From Ischnura elegans (lineage: Eukaryota > Arthropoda > Insecta > Odonata > Coenagrionidae), in NCBI RefSeq assembly GCF_921293095.1, contig NC_060258.1, positions 1,240,001 to 1,304,000 of the forward strand: a DNA stretch of 64,000 nt, read 5' to 3'. The translations under genes and the position numbers were made by a program. Shown here one piece after another: positions 1 through 11,080 of the stretch. The notes under the pieces were generated by a model. It saw only the letters and a program-made list of their open reading frames with translations. It searched no databases and was not told the DNA's origin. How positions within the stretch are numbered: the stretch's first letter is position 1; every line of letters begins with the position of its first letter.

Positions 1-1130
1 AAAAAGATAAGTGCTGGCATGATCAAAAATACTGGGAAGCGTTCCAAATCAAAGGACAATTCTTATGTTTGCTTCAACTGTGGAGATGCATTCAATGCCA
101 AATATGATCTTATCAAGCACCTCAAAATTCATTTAGGTTCAGACAATTTGGATATTGACGCAGATTTGTCAATCGGAAAAAATATGTCCCTCAAAACCCT
201 TGTTTCAAAAAGAAAAACTGATAGTTCCCATCAGCCCACCTCCTCCAAGAGTTTAAATAAGCTCATATGTAAAAGACAAGAGGTGAGACAAGAAGGAAAT
301 GGGCTATTTAAGCCAAACTTTGGAGGAACAACGGAGAAGAAAAATGTGAGGGAATTGAGGAGAAGCTCCATTGTAGATGGGAAATCAGGCACATACAGTC
401 CACACACAGCAAAGAAACCTTATTACTGCAGTGAATGTGAAAAGTCTTTCTCTCAAAAGAGTAACCTTGTCCGTCACATTCGGACTCATACGAAGGAGAA
501 ACCTTATTCCTGCAATGAATGTGAAAAGTCATTCTCTCGAAAGAGTCACCTTATCGATCACATTCGGACTCATACGAAGGAGACACCTTATTCCTGCAGT
601 GAATGTGAAAAGTCTTTCTGTCAAAAGGCTGTCCTTATCCGTCATATTCGGACTCATACGAAAGAGAAACTTTATTCCTGCGGTGAATGTGAAAAGTCTT
701 TCTCTCAAAAGAGTCACCTTGTCTCTCACATTCGGACTCATACGAAGGAGACACCTTATTCCTGCAGTGAATGTGAAAAGTCTTTCTCTCAAAAGGGTAC
801 CCTTGTCCGTCACATTCGGACTCATACGAGTGAGGAACCTTATTCCTGCGGTGAATGTGAAAAGCCTTTCTCTTGAAAGACTGACCTTGTCCGTCACATT
901 CGGACTCATACGAAGGAAAAACGTTATTCCCGCCGTGACTGTGAAAAGTCTCTCTCTGCTAGGAGAAGCCATGTCTGTCACTTGCAGACTCATACGGAGG
1001 AGAAATCTTATTCCTGCAATGAACGTGAAAAGTTTTATGGTACCAAACGAAACCTTGTCTTACACATGCGTGTGCATAGGAAAGAAGCCTTATTCTTGCA
1101 TTGATTGCGAAAAGGCTTGTTCTCAATAGG
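1..1130 (+). pseudogene. C2H2 zinc-finger gene, terminal exon, array interrupted by TGA
   Basis: This encodes a poly-zinc-finger protein, a family that usually binds DNA in the nucleus. From the ATG at 19 there are 285 codons, but the frame is open back to base 1, so the 5' end may lie outside the window. One isolated finger (Cys18, Cys21, His34, His38) is followed by about 95 residues of linker. A tandem array of 28-residue fingers then starts near residue 135, with YSCxECEKSFSQK-type cores and the unusual linker HTKEKPY in place of HTGEKPY. Five fingers are complete; TGA at 874-876 cuts the sixth. In the same frame beyond the stop the sixth finger completes, but the seventh and eighth have each lost a zinc-ligand cysteine to arginine, and another frame shift and stops follow by 1130. 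This pattern suggests a decaying gene copy. An AATAAA signal lies near 1462. I see no partner domain such as KRAB or ZAD. Confidence 0.75.
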
Positions 1131-1502
1131 TTCACGTATTCCCTCATTTAAAAACACAGTGTTAGGTCTTAGTAGTCTAATTTATTTGTGATCATCAGTC
1201 ATCAAGGTAAATAATTCTTAATACTACGATGAATGCATGTTTGAAATGAAAGAATTGCCTCAATGTTGACATAATACATTAATATTCAATTATGTCTGTG
1301 ACATAATTTCTCAATTTTCAAGGACTTTTACTATTTTTTCAAGGATCATAAATTAATCCTTATCTTTATCTGCTATTTTTAATGGTAGAAAAGTGTATAA
1401 ATTTAGATGAAAACCATGCATTTCAACACTTCCGATAATACTTAAGGCACTGAGTCTCAATAATAAAGTTCTATGTGATATCAATTCTAATTTTCTGATT
1501 AA

Positions 1503-3845
1503 TTAACCCGCGATGGCACGCGTGGGCGGGGATTCCCCGCCCGTTTGAAAAAAAAATTCCTATTCGGCACACTGCGGCCCCCTCTCTTCGACACTTAATC
1601 TAATCTACTATTTCTGAGTCCTTTCCAAGTTACAGTCCGTAAATTTGAAAAAGAATCTTTGTATTACATTTTACTTCATTACGGTCGAATCCCCGCCGGC
1701 GCGTGCCTTCGCGTTACAATGTCTGCTTGCGGAGTATTTGAGACTCGACTCGATCAATCTCTCAGTTTACATTGCTGTTTCGCTACGTTTGTTTGCCCAT
1801 TACAATGTCGCAGGAGAGGATGACTTGGGTATGGGTTGAGTATACCTCTCTTGGTTCGACCTTTGGGTATATATTTCTCTCCGATTCAGTCTGAAAAGAA
1901 CTCGTGAGGGAAGCCTACGCTAGTTCCATTTGGTGATCGCTACCGTGGGTCCAACCGTGTGCCCTGTACCAGTGAACCTCGCCTAAGTAATTACAACTGT
2001 AAGTAATTGTAAATTTACATTCGCAGAGCTGGTGAATGTCACATATGTAGTGTCATATCTATTGTTATGTGTTCATAAATATGCCATAAAAACCTCTCTT
2101 TTTCAATAAGGAATCAAAACGCCGGGCATACGACTCCCGAACATGAGTGAGCCTGATAGACATTATATACTGGAAATGCTTGACAGTGCGAGTGAAGAGG
2201 AATTTGCAGATTTGAGTGAGAGTGACGAAGAGGAATGCGACAGCCCCATTCACCAGTCGGACCACGAGTCATTTTCTGAGGAAAGTGAGGATGAGCAACC
2301 GCCCGCGACAAGAGATTCTTCCTTCATGGGAAAAAACGGTGTGACGGAGTGGTCTGCTGTGAAGCCATCAAAAAGATGCAGAGTTGAGCGATGCAATTTG
2401 CTGAAACGTCTACCTGGACCTGTGGGTAACGCAGGAAATGTTTCGGATATTTTGGGTTCTTGGCAAATTTTTTTCCAGATAAAATAATATCAGATATTGT
2501 ATGCTTCACAAACATAAAAATTCGAAGTGTGCAGGGTAGATTCCTGCGTCAAAAGGATGCCAAGGAAACGGACCTAATGGAACTGAAGGCCCTTTTGGGA
2601 TTGTTGTATTTAGCTGGGGTGCAAAAGTCCAACCATAAAAATATTTTTGATCTGTGGAGAGCGGATAGAACAGGAACAGAATATTTTAGACTTGTAATGA
2701 GTGTAAATAGATTCAAATTTTTACTGAGAATGTTGAGATTTGATAACATTGACGAAAGAAATGAATTGATGAAAAAAGACAAGTTTTTCCCAATTAGGGA
2801 CATATTCGAAACTTTTGTCAGTAATTGCCGGAATAATTACAGTATGAGTGAAGCAGTTACAGTACATGAGATGCTTCCACAATTCCGGGGTAGATGCAGT
2901 TTCCGTTTTTACATGGCGAACAAACCGTCTAAGTATGGGATAAAAATATTTGCCTGCTGTGATGCGAAAACATTTTACACGGGAAATATGGAAGTGTACG
3001 TTGGAAAACAAAACCAGGGGCCAAATAAAATTGATTACAAGCCAGAGTCAGTTGTAGAAAGACTGGTTCAGTATATTTATAACAATAGAAGAAATGTCAC
3101 CCTTGATAACTGGCTCATGTCCTACCCGTTGGCACTTCATCTTCTAAAAAATAGTCTATCAATAGTAGGAATGATAAGAAAAAATAAGGCAGAGATTCCA
3201 CCCATGTTTATCGCTAAGTCGAAAGATAGAATATTTGGAAATGGTATTTTTTGTTTTTAAAAAGAAATGACACAAGTGTCACACAAACTTAAACCTAACA
3301 AAGTTGTATTGCTCCTGTCAACAATGCATCGAGATGGCATTGTGGATCCTCAAACAAATAAACCTGAAATTGTAATGTATTACAACTCCACAAAAGGTGG
3401 TGTAGACGTATCAGACCGTTTACAGTCCAATTACAGTGTCTCTCGCATATCATGCCGATGGCCGCTAACAACTTTTTTTTCCTTATTGAACCTTTGCGCG
3501 ATCAATGGCATTGTTATTTACAAAGGAAACGCAGGGAAATCGGTCAGTCGGAGGTAGCATTTGAATACTCTTGTTAAAAATTTGACTAAAGATTACATGC
3601 TGAAAAGGGAGAAACCGCAAAATATCAAATTATCTGAGCGACTCCGGTTACGGGAAATATTGGGTTTACCTGAGAGAGGCGATAACGTGAGATGCCATGC
3701 TGATGGCCGATGTGCTTACTATAATTACTGTGCTGTCCAAATCGTGCGCACAGCGCCACAGCTGGAGAGCAGGCCCGGACATAGAACACAGAGAGGTGTT
3801 CGCTCTAGACTGGTTTAAAGTATACCGGGACTAGCCGCGGTGTTA
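1503..3845 (+). mobile_element. piggyBac-type DNA transposon, decayed
   Basis: The left end reads TTAA followed by CCCGCGATGGCACGCG at 1503-1522, as expected for piggyBac-type elements, which target TTAA. Subterminally, GGCACGCG next to a GGCGGGGATT core at about 1514-1536 recurs inverted near 1687-1708, and 1525-1544 itself forms a GC-rich hairpin. The transposase remnant occupies 2143-3818. The right end is less certain. A TTAA at 3842-3845 follows a GCCGCGGTG stretch that only weakly mirrors the left terminus, so I take it as a provisional boundary. tRNA-like and LINE-derived sequence follows directly. Confidence 0.7.
2143..3818 (+). pseudogene. piggyBac transposase pseudogene
   Basis: This is a transposase of the cut-and-paste DDD type. 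The N-terminal part (2143-2487) has an acidic start rich in Ser, Glu and Asp and the MGKNGVTEW motif typical of the family. The frame then shifts to 2460-3260, the catalytic core, with FRGRCSFRFYMANKPSKYG and MEVYVGKQ blocks. The usual VDEM aspartate is histidine here (VHEM, about codon 139 of that frame). The second aspartate (VTLDNW) and the third (TKGGVDVSDR, in the 3267-3557 frame) are kept. A further frame break leads to the C-terminal piece at 3561-3818, where the cysteine-rich tail is degraded. With three or more frame breaks and one lost catalytic residue it cannot encode a working enzyme. Confidence 0.85.
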
Positions 3846-3940
3846 ACTTTTACGGGAGTCACCCGCAATGCACGATCGTGCGAAAGAATCACAGAGAAAA
3901 AATCACACACAGCAACACCTTGTCCGGTAGTGTACGAAAA

Positions 3941-4045
3941 TATCCGGTAGCTTAACTGGCTAAAGCACTCGACCGGAAATCGGGGGATCCGGGTTCGAAT
4001 CCCGGTCAAGGCGAATGATTTTTTCAATCCCGGTCAAGGCGAGGC
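3941..4045 (+). repeat. tRNA-derived SINE head
   Basis: A pol III box A (TAGCTTAACTGG, 3948-3959) and a perfect box B (GGTTCGAATCC, 3992-4002) sit 32 bases apart. The anticodon arm folds with a GGA anticodon loop, and the T arm is a perfect five-pair CCGGG/CCCGG stem. The acceptor stem does not pair, and a GGA (serine) tRNA would need a long variable arm, which is absent. A 17-base piece, AATCCCGGTCAAGGCGA, is repeated just downstream. I read this as a SINE head rather than a tRNA gene. Confidence 0.6.
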
Positions 4046-4046
4046 C

Positions 4047-4240
4047 TGATGAAGACAATCGTAGATGTACAGGTGGAAGGGAAGAAGGGCGAGGGACGGC
4101 CCCGAATAGTATAAGCTACGAAAGATGTAAAAGAGAAGAAATGCGTCACTTCGAAAAAGTAAGCGGATGGTAGAGATAAGGAGAGCTGCGTCAAACCAAT
4201 CTTAGGATTGTTGACTAATGATTGTGATGATGATTAAAGG
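4047..4240 (+). repeat. LINE 3'-terminal fragment
   Basis: Three-frame reading shows a degraded GEGRPRI / DVKEKK pattern followed by a tail of short TGATGATGATT repeats. This resembles the C-terminal end and 3' tail of APE-type LINEs in which Gly-Arg-Pro-Arg precedes the final helix. It directly follows the tRNA-like head, so the two may form one tRNA-headed, LINE-tailed SINE. No intact frame is present. Confidence 0.45.
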
Positions 4241-4249
4241 CACTCCAAG

Positions 4250-5860
4250 CGCTACATCCCAAAAGCTGCTTAGTGATATACCGCTTGAAATCGACCGCTA
4301 CTTAGCAGCTAAGTGCCAGCGCTTTTCTTCTCGAGCATTCTCGAGGCGGTATTCTGGGCCACTATTTCACTAAACACTCTTCGCTGATCGCTGGAAATTC
4401 AAATACAGCTTGTACAGAAAATAGGAGCGAGGTACGTGAAAACCAGTTTTAACACTTCTGTTAGCATTACTGATGTCTTAGGAAAACCAGGATGTGAATC
4501 ACTCGTGGATGGTAAATGGCAAACTAGAAGAAAAACACTTAGTAAATTAATGAGCAGTTTATTTTCGACGAAATGTACCATATCTTAGGGATGCTTTAAG
4601 TGTTGCTGTAGATAAGATTTTAATAATTGAGTAAGAGAGGAAGACTTCAGAATATATTGATTGAAAACGTCTTTTTTTCGCGAACGATAAGCGACTCCTA
4701 GTGATAAAAGAGTACACTAGGAATACCCGGGAAGGGTTAAAAAGCGGATTGCGGACAGACAGGGAGAAGCACGAAGGAGGAAAACAGTGGATAAAGTTAA
4801 AATCAAACAATGATGGTACGTTTATCGCCCGTAGCGCAGCACAAGAGAAGTGATCAAGGAGCAACTTCCATGTCTTCGTCATGAGATTTTGCCGACTCCT
4901 CTTTGTTCGCTAAGCACCTTCTGTTAATCCCACTGGGGTCATAGGGAGAATAGTATTGGAAAATCAGCAGCCAATTCAGCGTGATCATTTTAATATGTGT
5001 CACAATGTATTTGAGCAAGCCCAGGGCTATTGTTGCGTAGTGATTGCAATTTTACTTAGTATTCCGTAGACACGCGAAGAAGCTAATTTTTTATTCAAAC
5101 TTACGCCATCAGTAAAACAATTGCCATGTTAGAATTAACAGTTTTATTTTGCAACTTAACGTATATTTAAATTCATTTAGTAAGTATATTTCAATCAATA
5201 AAAGATTGAAGCACTTTTCTACATAATTTCATGGAAAAGTGCTACATTTTTTTATTTATTTAAATATGTCTAACTTCCACCAATTGAAGCCTGGATCTGT
5301 TGAAGTCATTTATTTGGTCCCCTTTTTATTCAATGGAAAACATTTTCGACATGGAAACTCTCACTCCGGGAATAGAAGACATACTGTCTTTTTTCTTATA
5401 AGGTATGATGTTTTTAAAAGAGCAATGAATAAATAGAGGAAAGGTTCAACGCCATTCAAACAGCATGGAGCACACAAAATACTGCCATCGCTCACCATTT
5501 CTTTACAAACCTCCGTGCACATACGCGCCATCCGCGGCCGTATGAAGAACCAAATCTGATGAGAGAAGCAGTGATCTTTGCCGCATGAGTAACGACATCC
5601 AAGTTCCTTGCGCTTTCGTTGTTTTTAGCTTCACTTCCTTGATGCCAGGTTTCACTAAGAAGCTATCTGAGGCTACTGCGTTGCATGGTGGTTTAGAGGT
5701 ATTAATAAATTGTTCCCTATTGAAAAATATAATCTTTTTTGAGAATTAACGAGAAGTACAATTTCTTACAAGAAAGAAAGGGAATTGTATTCCATGGAAA
5801 TATATGACGCTGAGCTAGCGATAGTTTCAAACTATGAATACCTCAAATACTACTAATAGA
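4250..5860. other. Non-coding stretch, nothing recognised
   Basis: The longest open frames are about 100 codons and have no recognisable motifs. A GC-richer patch at 4240-4400 contains short palindromic pieces such as CTCGAGCATTCTCGAG, but nothing I can assign. Confidence 0.4.
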
Positions 5861-5864
5861 AACA

Positions 5865-6442
5865 TATTGTAATGCTAGAGCAGGTTCAAAAGAGATTTTT
5901 TAGATTTCGATATTTTGTATTAACTCGTTTTCATCCGCTTTTCGAAAATTATGTTTGTTATAGCGCTGTGTTAAAAGTGTTTGCTCTCCAAACCCTGCAA
6001 AATAGAAGAATCATAAAGGATCTGCTGTTTCAATGATGTCATCAATTAGAGATTTTCTTACTACTTACTGGAGGAAATAAGAATTGTAGTTCCAAATGTT
6101 AATAGCTGGTTGAAAAGAATATTTTACGTATGAAGAGTTAAAACAAATTATTGCTCCAATACGTCAACAGATAGGATTTATGCATCACACGACAAAAATT
6201 TCAACAATCCAGACTTGTATCAAAAGAAAGACTGCTTTGTTAAAGATGTTAAAAATATGTTTTACGAGTGTGATAGTATTTAGTTAATATATTCAGCATT
6301 TTTTATCATGATTGTTACTATTTTTGCGGCTGCGACCAATGTATTTTAAATTTGGTTTACTGTAGTTACATTCTCGGTTTGTTCACCCTACAATTATGTA
6401 TAAGTTGGGCAAACAAATAACATGATAGATAAATAAATAAAA
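5865..6442 (+). mobile_element. CR1/jockey-like LINE 3' fragment
   Basis: The decayed reading frame shows LEQVQKRFFRF followed by a LQTLQNRRIIKDLLF block, the usual region downstream of the reverse transcriptase in jockey/CR1-type LINEs. A degraded C-terminus with NYCSNTSTDRIY follows near 6140-6190. The 3' UTR ends in GATAGATAAATAAATAAA at about 6424-6441, a typical short-repeat tail. There are several stops and frame changes. The element is 5' truncated and dead. Confidence 0.6.
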
Positions 6443-6779
6443 ACTTAGAATGACCATCTGCATCTATGGTTAAGCAAGATGGGAGAACGTCATTGAATTG
6501 GAAAAAAGATATAAACAGATCTTCCTTTATTCACATCCGTCAAATAACAGCTATCGTGCCTTACCTAGGACCCTTAGATTCTCCTCGTGACAAAAATTGA
6601 TCTTTATTAAAAGATATACGCAAGAATATTGTTCTGGACTATCATTCATAGCAGTTATTTGTTAGGGCTCAAACCGGCAATTGTTATTATAAGAAATCTC
6701 GTAGTCACCTCAAACTTGAATTTCATCGAATCCATTTTCATTACTGCACCCATTTTTTGCTCCTATAAATCCTTCCAAG

Positions 6780-8590
6780 ATAACATGTCAATTATCTGTG
6801 TTTGCTTCGTTGAAACCTCTTCCAAGGAAAATTCCTTCGGTTTGGAAATTGTGGACCTTAGACCCACTGCCACTAAAATCGCCGAAAACGAATTTATCGT
6901 CTGACGCCATGCTGATAACGTGTAAATATCATGCTATCTTCGATTGGCGTTATTTCGAGTACCTTTAGATAAACAGCAGATAAAACGCAGTTTTAGGAAC
7001 GAGTGCGAGATAATCCTGCGCTTACTTTCTGACCGGAGAAGACGCCGTTAAGACGCACCTTGAAGACAGTCAGCTAGAAGACAACTTCTAAATAAGCCAG
7101 CCTTTTCATTTGCTATATCCAATTTTAACTGTGAGTATAATAACGATACTATGTGAACTCTGTGATACTTTAATATCCCTGCCTCTGTGATGACTATATG
7201 CCATTAATTAGGAGAATAGAAAAGTTCTCTTGGTAACATTAAAAGAATGCGGTCCACTGCGTTTTACAAAGTTATTGTACGAATACATAATGATATTTGA
7301 GATGATAATTTGGGCTGTAGTAAGTCATAATCTGTTTCTCCTCAATCTCAATATATTTCTATTTTTAACAGAAGATACCGATATATCCCTCTCATTTGTC
7401 CCCTTGAATATTTTCTTCCTTCATTGCATTTACCTTCCTGGTAAATTAAATCTTGCCCACGAATGTAGTGCTTCCAACCATGGAAGGACGACCTATCTTC
7501 CAGTAACACAGCGAATGTCCAAGCAGGATCCAGGATTCATCTTCCAAGCTTAGTAAGGAATTTTAAGGAATGCCTTTACATCATCATTTAGACATAATGG
7601 ATGAAATATGTTGATTCAAATGCAATTTTATCTCTATATCGATTAAATATGAATTTTTAAATGGGGACAACCATAAATATTCCCACAAAGCAGTTCACAA
7701 GAAAGTTAGCAAGGTCTTAACGTATTATGCATTCAATGTCTTCGTAGGAATATAATTTTCTTTTGTTGTTTATGCATACGTTATATATATCCTGATTTCC
7801 GCTCATGAAAATCCGGGATCATCTCAACCAAGCAACAATCTTTCTCCTTTCTTTGAGATGTAGCTTATCCAACATTTCCCATAACTTTCCCTGCATTATC
7901 TGCAAGTGGACGAATTGAGCATTTATTATTCGCATCATTCATCCACCATAAAAATTTGCTCACAGTACTAATACCTATGCTCTTGCATATTTTCCTCGAT
8001 TTTTAGCGGAGCGATATTATTTAATCCGAGTTAAAAATACATAAAAATTCTCTATTTATTAACCCGAAGACTTAGGGAATCAACCGTAACAAAATAATTG
8101 CATGGTTCCGCCATTTTGAGAAATATTTGCCAACTTATTCCACGGGATGAACACGTGCCCTGAATCTCTAAGCTTTAGTCACGAGGCAATCGACACGTCA
8201 CGCGGCGTCAGCCAATAGAGACACGGCTCGTCGTCTGCGTGTGGTCGAAGCTCATATGTCACATTTCAGGCTGCTTATCTCGAGTAAAAATCGGATAGGA
8301 GCTCTTAAAATTTTCCTCTAACTGGTTTCATTCATACCTTTTATGTTTGAAATATTTAAAACGAATTTAGAATTTTTAGTACTTTTTCCGATCGAGCATT
8401 ACAGTTTGATCTGCAGATAATTTCAAGTTAAGGATAGCCTATATATATATTAAACTTCCTCGTAGTCCCTTTTTTCTTGCTGAAATTGTCGCTAACACTT
8501 TCTCTCTTCTAATGATAACCCATGACCTCTAGGGGAGATCGTAATGCCACGACATGCTTTTAATTGAAAGACAGTGCTTAATAGGATTCC
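6780..8590. repeat. Unit R1 of a diverged triplicated segment
   Basis: This is the leftmost of three long direct copies. It aligns with 9205-11080 (R2) and, over 7550-8300, with 12890-13660 (R3). Shared landmarks are CTGATAACGTGT, GAGATAATCCTGC, GAGAATAGAAAAGTTC, TATCGATTAAA, TTAGTCACGAGG and a GCCAATAG site inside a GC-richer island at 8140-8270. No transposon ends or coding core are visible, so segmental duplication is my first reading. R1 lacks the small palindromic element that R2 carries. Confidence 0.6.
6788..6910 (-). CDS. Short ORF at the edge of R1, possible first exon
   Basis: On the minus strand an ATG at 6910 opens 40 codons starting MASDDKFVFGDFSG and ending at TGA. The R1 island with CCAAT lies about 1.3 kb upstream of it. 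The corresponding place in R2 (9205-9340) keeps related sequence but has lost the ATG and frame. A possible donor (GAG before GTTTCA) lies inside it. I do not recognise the peptide, and 40 codons can arise by chance. Confidence 0.2.
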   Translation of the reverse strand: MASDDKFVFGDFSGSGSKVHNFQTEGIFLGRGFNEANTDN

Positions 8591-8599
8591 ATTCGTCAA

Positions 8600-9200
8600 T
8601 TAAACAGGCCAACAACGGAAAAAACTTTTTTGTTTAAAATATTTTATTCGTATGTTTTTTAAGTTGCTGAATCCAAATAAGATGGTTTTAATGTTGTATC
8701 ACCAAACATTTATTAACATGTTTCAGTTAGAACTATGATAGAAAGCATTTTTTTAATTGAACAGCATTTTATAGTTATAATAAAATTGATAAAGTAGGCC
8801 TAATGAACGAAGATAATGGAGTGTTACTGTTTTTACTTCACCGAGAAGTTCAGCAAGCAATTCACTGCAGAAAATGCTTCACAGGAAGCTTCAGGGAAAA
8901 AAGGGAAATAAATGTAGACCAATTCCAGCTGACAAGTTAACTCTGTATTATCACGCTGTAGTAAATTCAAACAATTTTATCACGATGTGGTGAACAGTTA
9001 ATACAAACAATTTTAAAATGTAACACAGTGTTTCATTGATTTCCCTATATTTCTTATAGGGGTATTAGACTAAACATTAAAATACATATTGCTTGGAAAC
9101 TATGGGTGATACAAAAAAACTAAGGCCAGGTGTGGATTCGGCACATAAAACTCTGTAAAGATCAGGTATTAAAATAAAAAGATTTTCAAACAAATTTTTT
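8600..9200. other. AT-rich spacer, nothing recognised
   Basis: No open frame with family motifs, no terminal repeats and no RNA gene could be seen between R1 and R2. Confidence 0.4.
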
Positions 9201-9204
9201 TGTT

Positions 9205-11080
9205 GGCCAGTGTTATCTGTGTTTCCTGAGGCAACACCTCTTCAAAGAGAAATGCCTTCGTTTCGGCAATGGTGAACATTTGAGCCACCGCCCCAAAAAG
9301 ACGCCAGCAGCGAAATTCTCGTCTCGTGCCACTCTGATAACGTGTCAATCTCATGCTATCCTCGATCGCCTCCACTTTGAGTACCTATTATTAAATAGCA
9401 GATGATACGAAGTATTAGGAATGAGTTTGAGATAATCCTGCTCTTTCTTTCAGACCGAAAAAGACGCTTTTAAGACGCTCCTTGAGGGCAGCAAGCAGGA
9501 ATACCACTTCTGAATAAGCCTGCCTTTTTCATTTGCGAGGTCCAATTCCACTGTGAGTATAATTTCGATACTAAGCGAATTTTCAATACATTAATGCCCC
9601 TGACATTGAGCTCCTTTATATGCTATTAATTATGAGAATAGAAAAGTTCCCTTATTAATATTTAAAGAAGGATTTTTTCTGTGTTTTACCAAGTTTTTGG
9701 TATGGATTAAATTTTAAGATTTTTGCGAGGAGGAATTGCGCTGAAGTAAGTAAAAATCCCTCATGTTAGTCACCTGGTACCTTTTCTTGCTTTGCTGCAT
9801 TTGTATTCTTGGGGTGTGGACCGTTGAGCGCTACCAATGCTTCGTAGTGCCACAGACGGTTCGTTATTCGCTACGGAGCGCTACAGGTTAAGGTGTGATG
9901 TCACGGAAGACTTCACTCACCCGTTTCCCGCCTCGCTCCAGACGCTCCCCTGAAAACTTGGGTCGCGGAGGAGCGAGTCACTTTTTGGCGGAAATTTATT
10001 ATCCATCAATCGTATTATTCATCCACAGTAACAACCTTTTCACAGTACTAATACCCGTACACTTCCTTGCAAACATTTCCCTCGACTTTCAGCGGAGCGA
10101 TATAATTTGCTCCGAGGTAAAAAATATATGGAGCATCTAAATTGATTAGGTCGAAGATTTGGGCTATAAACCCTCTAATAATTAATGCTCAATTCCGCCG
10201 TTATGAGAAACGTTTGTCTACTTAATCCACGGAATGAATGCGTTTTCTGATTCTGTTAGTATTAGTCACGAGGTTCACACGTCCGCGGCATCGGCCAATG
10301 GCAATACGTTTCGTGGGCTGGGCGTGGTCGAAGCTAAAAGCGGACATTTAAGGCTGCTTATCTCGAGTATGAATCAGACATGCGCTTTGAAAACTAATTG
10401 AGCTTTTTCTCCGATTGAACATTTTTATTTAATCTGCAGATGATTTTCAAAAAAATAGCATAAATTTAGTTCCCACTTCCTCCCCGTCCATTTTTCTTTC
10501 GTAGCAAACATCTCTTACCGAGGCGCAGCGAGGAGTGGTTTTTGGGGGATAAACCCCACCCCCAAGATCAGAGAAATCATTTAGTTTAATCCATTTTACT
10601 TAATGGGATTGATATTGCTAATAGAATAGTGTAAGGTTTAATAATTACCCCTCAGACAGCTGTAAAGCTCACCATTTTGAACTATTTATCTTAAAATTCC
10701 GAAATTATTAATCTCGCAACTACCGCTTATCCTGGTGGGTATTCCATATCCCCCAAACACCCCGGTATTAGTTGCATCTAAAACCCTTCAGCCTTAATTC
10801 CTAGCTGCGCCTGTGACCTCTTGTGCCCTCTGTCATCCAGAAACAACCGAAGGCCTCTATGAGCCATTGTATTGCCACTAAAGGCTTTTAATTGAATGAA
10901 ATTGGTGAATACGTAAAGTGACGGAGTATTCGATTGATTAAGGAACGATGGGAATGGACGTGTGATTTATAAAATGATGGGTCAATGAGCGATCATTCTT
11001 TTTGTCCTTGAAAACCTATCGCTTAAGCTAACCATCATTTGGGACTTATGAATTGATCGTGTGATTCTGGATTACGAATC
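9205..11080. repeat. Unit R2 of the triplicated segment, with insertions
   Basis: This is the most complete copy. Its left part matches R1, and its right part (10008-10395 and 10825-11080) matches R3. It contains two pieces not shared with R1: a ~170 bp insert around 9815-9990 with CGCTAC and GAGCGCTAC motifs, and a ~300 bp element at 10515-10812 with GGCGCAGC inverted ends. The conserved island at 10260-10345 reads TTAGTCACGAGG followed by GGCCAATGGCAATACG. Confidence 0.6.
10515..10812. mobile_element. Small MITE-like element with GGCGCAGC inverted ends
   Basis: It begins GAGGCGCAGCGAGGAGTGG and ends CCTAGCTGCGCCTGTG, so AGGCGCAGC occurs inverted at both ends. The middle is non-coding, with C-rich stretches (CCCCACCCCC, ATCCCCCAAACACCCC). 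R1 lacks it at the matching position, an empty site that supports insertion after the R duplication. Related copies are at 13680-13750 (partial) and 40484-40760. Confidence 0.5.

Noticed and set aside
308-1147. Long antisense and alternate-frame ORFs across the zinc-finger region
   Set aside because: They are periodic shadows of the 84-base finger repeat; their translations merely repeat with the same period and have no independent motif.
3941-4013. A functional tRNA-Ser gene
   Set aside because: Box A and box B are good, but the acceptor stem does not pair and the long variable arm of serine tRNAs is missing; a SINE head explains it better.
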